Below, piece after piece: positions 58,835 through 64,000 of a DNA stretch of 64,000 nt. The stretch comes from Phoenix dactylifera. Lineage: Eukaryota; Streptophyta; Magnoliopsida; Arecales; Arecaceae. The notes beneath the pieces are model-generated. The model did no database searches, had not been told where the DNA came from, and saw only the letters and a program-made list of their open reading frames with translations. The stretch is taken from contig NW_024067679.1 in the NCBI RefSeq assembly GCF_009389715.1, positions 248,001-312,000 on the forward strand, read 5' to 3'. Position 1 is the stretch's first letter. Every line of letters begins with the position of its first letter. The position numbers and the translations under genes were made by a program.

Positions 58835-58945
58835 ACCTCGAGTCGACTCCGGTAAGTCGCGAGTCGACTCGACCGCGAGTCGACTCCCAAATATGCGCGA
58901 GTCGACTCCCCCATGAGCCGACTCTAAAATGTCCGAGTCGACTCG
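58835..58945. repeat. GAGTCGACTC palindromes in the spacer between RNase H and env-like ORF
   Basis: Five full copies and one variant (GAGCCGACTC) in about 100 bases, the same motif as in the LTR but about 2.4 kb from it. Confidence 0.9.
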
Positions 58946-59302
58946 AACTCTGGCACACAACCAAAAATATTGTTATTTTCGTGCCAAAAGAGAGAGTTAT
59001 GGCTTATCTAGGATTTAAGAACTGATTTGATGATCATAGATAAGAAATCCTATGTCCAACATAAACTAATCCTCAAAATCTATGAACTAGAGGAGAGTAT
59101 CACTAGAATGGATCAATCACTCCTAACCCTCTTCTAAGTATGCAAAATCGATCTTCACTCAAAGGTTTTGTGAAGATATCAGCAAGTTGATCATCAGTAC
59201 AAACAAATTGAAGTGTCACATCACCATTCAGTACATGATCTCTTATGAAGTGATGTCTTATCTCAATGTGTTTAGTTCTTGAATGCTGAATTGGATTTTT
59301 AG

Positions 59303-60600
59303 TTAGATTAATGGCACTTGTATTATCACAGTTAATGGAATTTTATCTTGTTTAATGCCATAATCTTCAAGTTGTTGTTTAATCCACAAGATTTGAGCAC
59401 AACAACTCCCGGCAGCAACATATTCGGCTTCAGCCGTAGATAGTGCAACCGAGTTTTGTTTCTTGCTAAACCAAGAGATTAAGTTTTCTCCTAAGAATTG
59501 ACATGACCCGCTGGTGCTTTTTCTATCAAGTTTGCAACCAGCGAAGTCTGAATCAGTGTACCCTATTAAGTTTATGCTCGAATCTTTAGAGTACCATAAA
59601 CCTATGGTTTTTGTTCCTATTAGGTATTTAAAGATTCTCTTAACAGCAATTAAGTGTGATTCCTTAGGATTAGATTGATATCTAGCACACATGCATACAC
59701 TAAACATGATATCAGGTCTACTTGCAGTAAGATATAATAAAGATCCTATCATACCTCTATACATCTTTTGATCTACTGATTTACCTGATTCATCTTTGTC
59801 TAGTTTGCATGATGAACTCATGGGTGTGCTGATTGACTTGTTTCCTTCCATATCAAACTTCTTAAGCATCTCCTTGATGTATTTAGCTTGATTGATGAAG
59901 ATCCCTTCTTAGATTGTTTGATTTGGAGCCCGAGAAAATAGTTCAGCTCTCCCATCATGCTCATTTCAAATTCACTCTGCATTAGGTCAGCAAATTCTTC
60001 GCAGAGGCGATTGTTAGTAGCACCGAAAATAATATCATCTACATAAATCTGAACTACTAACATATCTTTGTTTTTCTTCTTTAAAAACGTGTTGTATCAA
60101 CGTTCCCTCTAGAGAATTCATGGTCTAACAGAAATTTGCTAAGTCTTTCATACCATGCTCTAGGAGCTTGTTTCAAACCATAAAGTGCTTTGTTTAGTTT
60201 ATAACATGATTGGGGTATTGATGATTTTCAAAACCAGGAGGTTGTTCTACATACACCTCCTCATTAATATACCCATTCAAAAAGGCACTTTTTACATCCA
60301 TTTGAAATAATTTGAAATCTTTAGAGCATGCAAATGCTAGTAACAATCTAATTGCTTCAAGTCTAGCTACAGGAGCAAAAGTTTCATCAAAGTCTATACC
60401 TTCTTCTTGATTATAGCCCTTTGCTACTAGTCTAGCCTTGTTCCTAATCACGATTCCATTTTCATCAAGTTTATTTTTATATATCCATTTAGTTCCTATT
60501 ATTGAGTATTCAGTGGGTCGTTCAACTAGGTTCCATACCTTGTTTCTAGTGAATTGGTTTAGCTCTTCTTGCATTGCATTTATCCAATTTACATCATTTT
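59303..60600 (-). pseudogene. Copia B reverse transcriptase and RNase H
   Basis: RT begins in 60574-60194 ([57 protein letters not shown]), continues at 60063 (VVQIYVDDIIFGATN, the YVDD active site) and is followed in 59869-59303 by RNase H (LIGYTDSDFAGCKLDRKSTS, ALSTAEAEYVAAG). Frameshifts near 60190-60060 and 59870 break the polyprotein, and the end of RNase H is frameshifted near 59330. Confidence 0.85.
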
Positions 60601-60872
60601 CAGCTTCTTCTATGTTTTTAGGTTCAAAGTGTGAGACAAATGCTAGATGATTATTTAAGTTCCTAAGAGATGCTCTAGTTCTAACAGGTTGAGAGGATCA
60701 TCTAAAATTAATTCCTTAGGATGACCATGAGCATACCTCCAAGCCTTAGTCAGCCCATGATCAACAATTACCTCTTGGCTTGTTGATGCTTCTCCAATTA
60801 GCTTTGGTTCATCTTCTTGTAATGTCATCTCATCAATCTTTTCTTCAAGAATTTCTGCATCATCATCAAGAG

Positions 60873-61700
60873 CTACTTTCTTGCTAGAAGAGATATCATT
60901 AGTATCATCAAAAACAACATGTATAGACTCTTCAATAACAAGGGTTCTTTTGTTAATACTCTATAAGCTTTACTTGATGTAGAATATCCCAAAAAGATAC
61001 CTTCATCAGATTTAGAATCAAATTTACCTAAGTTATCCTTGCCATTATTATGAATGAAACACCTACATCCAAAAACATGAAAATAGTTTACTTTGGGCTT
61101 TCTATTTCTCCAAAGTTCATAAGGTGTTTTCTTTATAATGGGTCTCAATAAAACTCTATTTAGTATATGACATGATGTATTAATGGCTTCTCCCCAAAAG
61201 TACTTAGGGAGGTTACTTTCACACAACATGGTTCTAGCCATTTCCTCTAGGTTCTATTCTTTCTTTCTACAACTCCATTTTGTTGTGGTGTCCTAGGTGC
61301 AGAGAAATTATGAGTTATCCCCTTTTTACTACAAAATTCGTCAAATAGATGATTTTCAAATTCCGTTCCATGATCACTCCTAATAGCTATAACTGAAGCA
61401 TTTCTTGAATTAGTACTTCCTTATGAAATTTCTTAAATACTGAAAATGCTTCATCTTTATGAGCTAAGAACATGACCCATGTATATCTAAAAAATCATCT
61501 ACAATGACAAGACCATACTTGTTTCCACCAAGACTTGTGGTTCTAGTTGGTCCAAATAGATCCATGTGTAGTAGTTCAAGGGTCTAGTAGTAGTGACACA
61601 TTTATGGATTTAAAAGAGCTCCTAGATTGTTTGCCATATTGACATGCTTCACAAATTTTATTTTTCTCAAATTTTAGTTTTGGCAAACCTATTACAGAAT
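60873..61700 (-). pseudogene. Copia B integrase
   Basis: The piece 61241-60873 reads ARTMLCESNLPKYFWGEAIN, YFHVFGCRCFIHNNGKDNLG and EGIFLGYSTSSKAYRV, the C-terminal part of copia integrase. Upstream (61241-61700) the catalytic core can be traced in shifting frames. Several single-base breaks. Confidence 0.75.
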
Positions 61701-62108
61701 CTCTTTTAACAGTTTTGATATTGTATCCATACTTGCATGACCTAACTTACGGTGCCATAACCAACTTGCATCATTAACCTTAGTATCACTAGCTACTAAG
61801 CAAGGGTTATTTTGGCAAGATCTTTCAAGATCTACTACGTAACATTTCCACGTCTTATTCCTTTGAATACTAAGCTATTGTCAATTGAGTTGGTTATGAT
61901 GCATAGGGTTGCTTAAACAGAACATCAAAACCCTATCACATAATTGACTTATGCTAAGTAAGTTATGGCTTAAGACCATCTACAAATCGTACATTATCAA
62001 CAAAGGTTGAGGAGGTATTTGTACTTTACCTATACCAACGATGTGACCTTGTTATTGTCTCCAATGTCACAGCACCTCCCTTTTTGGCTCTAGGGTGAAG
62101 AATTGCTC

Positions 62109-62165
62109 CTTGTCACCCGTCATGTGTCTTGAGCAGCCACTATCCAAGTACCAACAGTTTTTGTC
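62109..62165 (-). pseudogene. Copia B protease active-site region
   Basis: The minus strand reads WYLDSGCSRHMTGD, the copia aspartic-protease motif. The frame is interrupted shortly after. Confidence 0.8.
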
Positions 62166-62208
62166 GACTTTGGCTGCAAGACACTCCTACACTAAGAGAT
62201 CATACATT

Positions 62209-63960
62209 TTAGGTACCAAGTTTTCTTGGGTCTTCAAGGTTAGTAAGTTGGTTCCTTTTGGAACCCACCTTTTTATTTTTCTTCAGCTCCATTTCCTTAT
62301 GGTCACATACATTAGCTTTATGTCCTACTTTTCCACAGCCAAAAACAGTTATATTCTTAATTTTACTTTTCCCTGCTTTCACCAAAAAGTTACTAAGGAG
62401 CTTTTGCTTATTCTTAGGTTTATATCCTAAACCAGCTCTATTAAACACAGCTCGTGGATTATTAGTATCATTTCCCTTTTTTTCGAACTATATGTAAACT
62501 TTTCAACAAAGGTTTGTATTTTTCAAGTTCTTTGTTAGCTTTTGTTTTTCTGTTTTTAGTATGTTTAAGTCTTTTGTGAGATTATCTCTTATAGTTTGTT
62601 TATCGTTTTTAAGTTCTGAAATTTCTTGGTTAGTTTTTCGTTATCTTTAATTAAGGTATTAGTTTTTTGAATTAACATTTGGTTGCTTGTTTTAAGTTCT
62701 AAATTTTCTTTAATGATAAAATCCTTATTCTTAATTAATTTATGTATTTATGGAGGTGAGATTGATTGGTTAGTTTTAGCTCTTTATTCTTAAGATCTAT
62801 TGTCTTATAATCATCCATAATCATTAAACGCATCATACAATTCATCAAAGGTAAAATCTAATGGCTTTCAGATGTTACCTCATTTTCATTCGCCATGAAG
62901 CAGAAGTTGGCCTTTTCCTCTTGTTCCTCATCCGATGATGATGATGATGAATCGGAGTCCGACAGAGTGGAGACGAGGACTTTCTTTTTCTTATATTTGC
63001 TACCCTTCTTAAGCAAGGGACAGTCAACTCTGAAATGTCCCGTCTTCTTGCATTCATAGCATCTGATTCCTTTATTTTCTTTCCTTACTTTTATCCTTGT
63101 TGCAGGAACTTGAGGGACCTCTTCTCTGATGAAAGGACTTCTTCCAGTTGATGAACTTTCGCACGAGAAGAGCCTCATCATCATCTCCTCATTCTCTTCT
63201 TCTTCGCATGCAGCTACTGCAAGATAAATCTTGTTAGAAGAAGTAGATTTGAGGGCTATTACCTTTTTCTTATGAGAGGATTCTTCTCGCTGTGTTGTTT
63301 CATTGTGAGCTCGTGCATCATCAGGGATCCAAGAAGCTCCTCAAGTGGAAGCTTGTTCAAGTCCTTAGCTTCTTGGATTGCCGTTACCTTGGCCTCCCAT
63401 GACCTTGGCAAACATCGAAGAATTTTCCTGACAAGGTCACTGTTAGTATAATTTTTGTCAAGCTTTTTAGGCCATTGACAATATCAGTAAATCTAATAAA
63501 CATGCAAGTGATAGTTTCATTGATTCCATCTTAAATAGTTCATATTTATGAACTAGTATGTTATTTTAGATTCTTTTATTTGATTCGTGCCCTTGTGGGT
63601 CACTTCAAGTCTATCCCATATCTCTTTTGCAGAATTGCAAGTAGAGATTCTATTGAATTCATTACGGTCTAGGCACAATAAAGCACATTCATTGCTTTGG
63701 CATTTAGTTGTGCCTTCCTAATATCATTGTCATCCCAATCTTTTTCAGTTGGGGTATAGTAACACCTCTACAAAAATTGATGGGATTATGGTCCATTAAG
63801 TATGGTGGTCCAAATCTCATAGTCTTGAGCTTAGATAAATATCCTCATCCTAGCCTTCCAATAGGAGCAGTCGGTTCCATTGAAAGAATGGAGGTCTATG
63901 GGTGGACTGCCCCTCAATATGAGAAGATCCAAATGGGGTTGTCATTTGATCTTTTACTCT
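62209..63960 (-). pseudogene. Copia B gag
   Basis: The piece 63184-62858 contains the zinc knuckle CYECKKTGHFRVDC (about 63061-63020) followed by a Ser/Asp/Glu-rich acidic tract. The piece 62448-62209 has a second knuckle-like CGKVGHKANVC. The N-terminal gag region (63960-63190) is traceable in pieces only. Breaks are frequent. Confidence 0.7.
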
Positions 63961-63974
63961 TTGGTAGAAGAGTT

Positions 63975-63989
63975 CCGGCTCTGATACCA
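63975..63989 (-). promoter_or_regulatory. Copia B primer-binding site
   Basis: TGGTATCAGAGCCGG, complementary to the 3' end of initiator tRNA-Met, two bases inside the 5' LTR edge. Confidence 0.85.
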
Positions 63990-63991
63990 CT

Positions 63992-64000
63992 TGTTACCCA
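63992..64000 (-). repeat. First bases of the copia B 5' LTR (cut by window edge)
   Basis: TGTTACCCA corresponds to TGTTGCCCA at 54600, the same LTR end in the other copy. Confidence 0.7.

Larger units (their letters stand above)
54600..64000 (-). mobile_element. Sirevirus-like Ty1-copia retrotransposon B, minus strand (continues past the right edge)
   Basis: Read on the minus strand from the right edge: last bases of the 5' LTR (64000-63992), a perfect initiator-tRNA-Met primer site TGGTATCAGAGCCGG (63989-63975), gag, protease, integrase, RT, RNase H, a palindrome-rich spacer, an env-like region, the polypurine tract AAAAAGGGGGAGAT and the 3' LTR (56497-54600). The LTR edges TGTTGCCCA (54600) and TGTTACCCA (63992) correspond. 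The order and the env-like ORF match the Sirevirus branch and copia A. Frameshifts interrupt integrase and RT. It lies next to the Helitron relic. Confidence 0.88.

Overview
This is a plant nuclear window, most likely a monocot and plausibly a palm (family and genus are inference). It holds two ordinary host genes, both on the + strand, in a large excess of transposable elements. Evidence for a plant: spliced GT-AG genes, a B-box transcription factor, Ty1-copia, Ty3-gypsy, LINE, Helitron and CACTA elements, and long CT/AT/GT microsatellites. No prokaryotic gene, CRISPR array or plasmid feature is visible.

Layout. (1) 147-2364: a non-autonomous CACTA transposon with a 3-bp target duplication. 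It carries pieces of two unrelated host genes, an HpcH/HpaI-type aldolase and a PASTICCINO1-like FKBP, joined in one reading frame. (2) About 2.8-3.1 kb: a decayed FAR1-type DNA-binding domain. (3) 3405-24014: an old Sirevirus-like Ty1-copia element on the + strand, itself a host for other elements. A Ty3-gypsy (Athila/Tat-like) element of about 9.6 kb (4024-13650, target duplication AGGAG) sits in its 5' LTR. A second gene-carrying CACTA element (19347-21165, target duplication CCA) sits between its pol and env-like regions and carries a sugar-phosphate/phosphate translocator fragment. Its 3' LTR is cut short where a LINE tail (24015-25490) begins. (4) 25.5-26.5 kb: a MITE-like segment and a CT-AT-GT microsatellite. 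(5) 26946-28148: a complete three-exon double B-box gene. (6) 28.2-37.9 kb: gene-poor DNA with a SINE-like patch, about four copies of a 564-bp tandem repeat, and a minus-strand copia LTR edge. (7) 38204-50152: a 14-exon gene for chaperonin CCT subunit eta, with a 5.2-kb last intron containing inserted DNA and with single-base frame problems in exon 9 and around exon 11. (8) 52.4-54.4 kb: a decayed Helitron Rep/helicase gene. (9) 54600 to beyond the right edge: a second Sirevirus-like copia element on the minus strand, with its 3' LTR, env-like region, pol and gag in view and the first bases of its 5' LTR at 63992.

The most unusual content is in the mobile DNA. Two related CACTA elements have taken up three different host genes. 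Two copies of one Sirevirus-like family carry arrays of the palindrome GAGTCGACTC both in the LTR and in the spacer before the env-like ORF. The gypsy element has inserted inside one copy of that palindrome. The host genes show no functional link to each other: the B-box protein is predicted to act in light-signalling transcription, and CCT eta in cytosolic folding of tubulin, actin and other clients.
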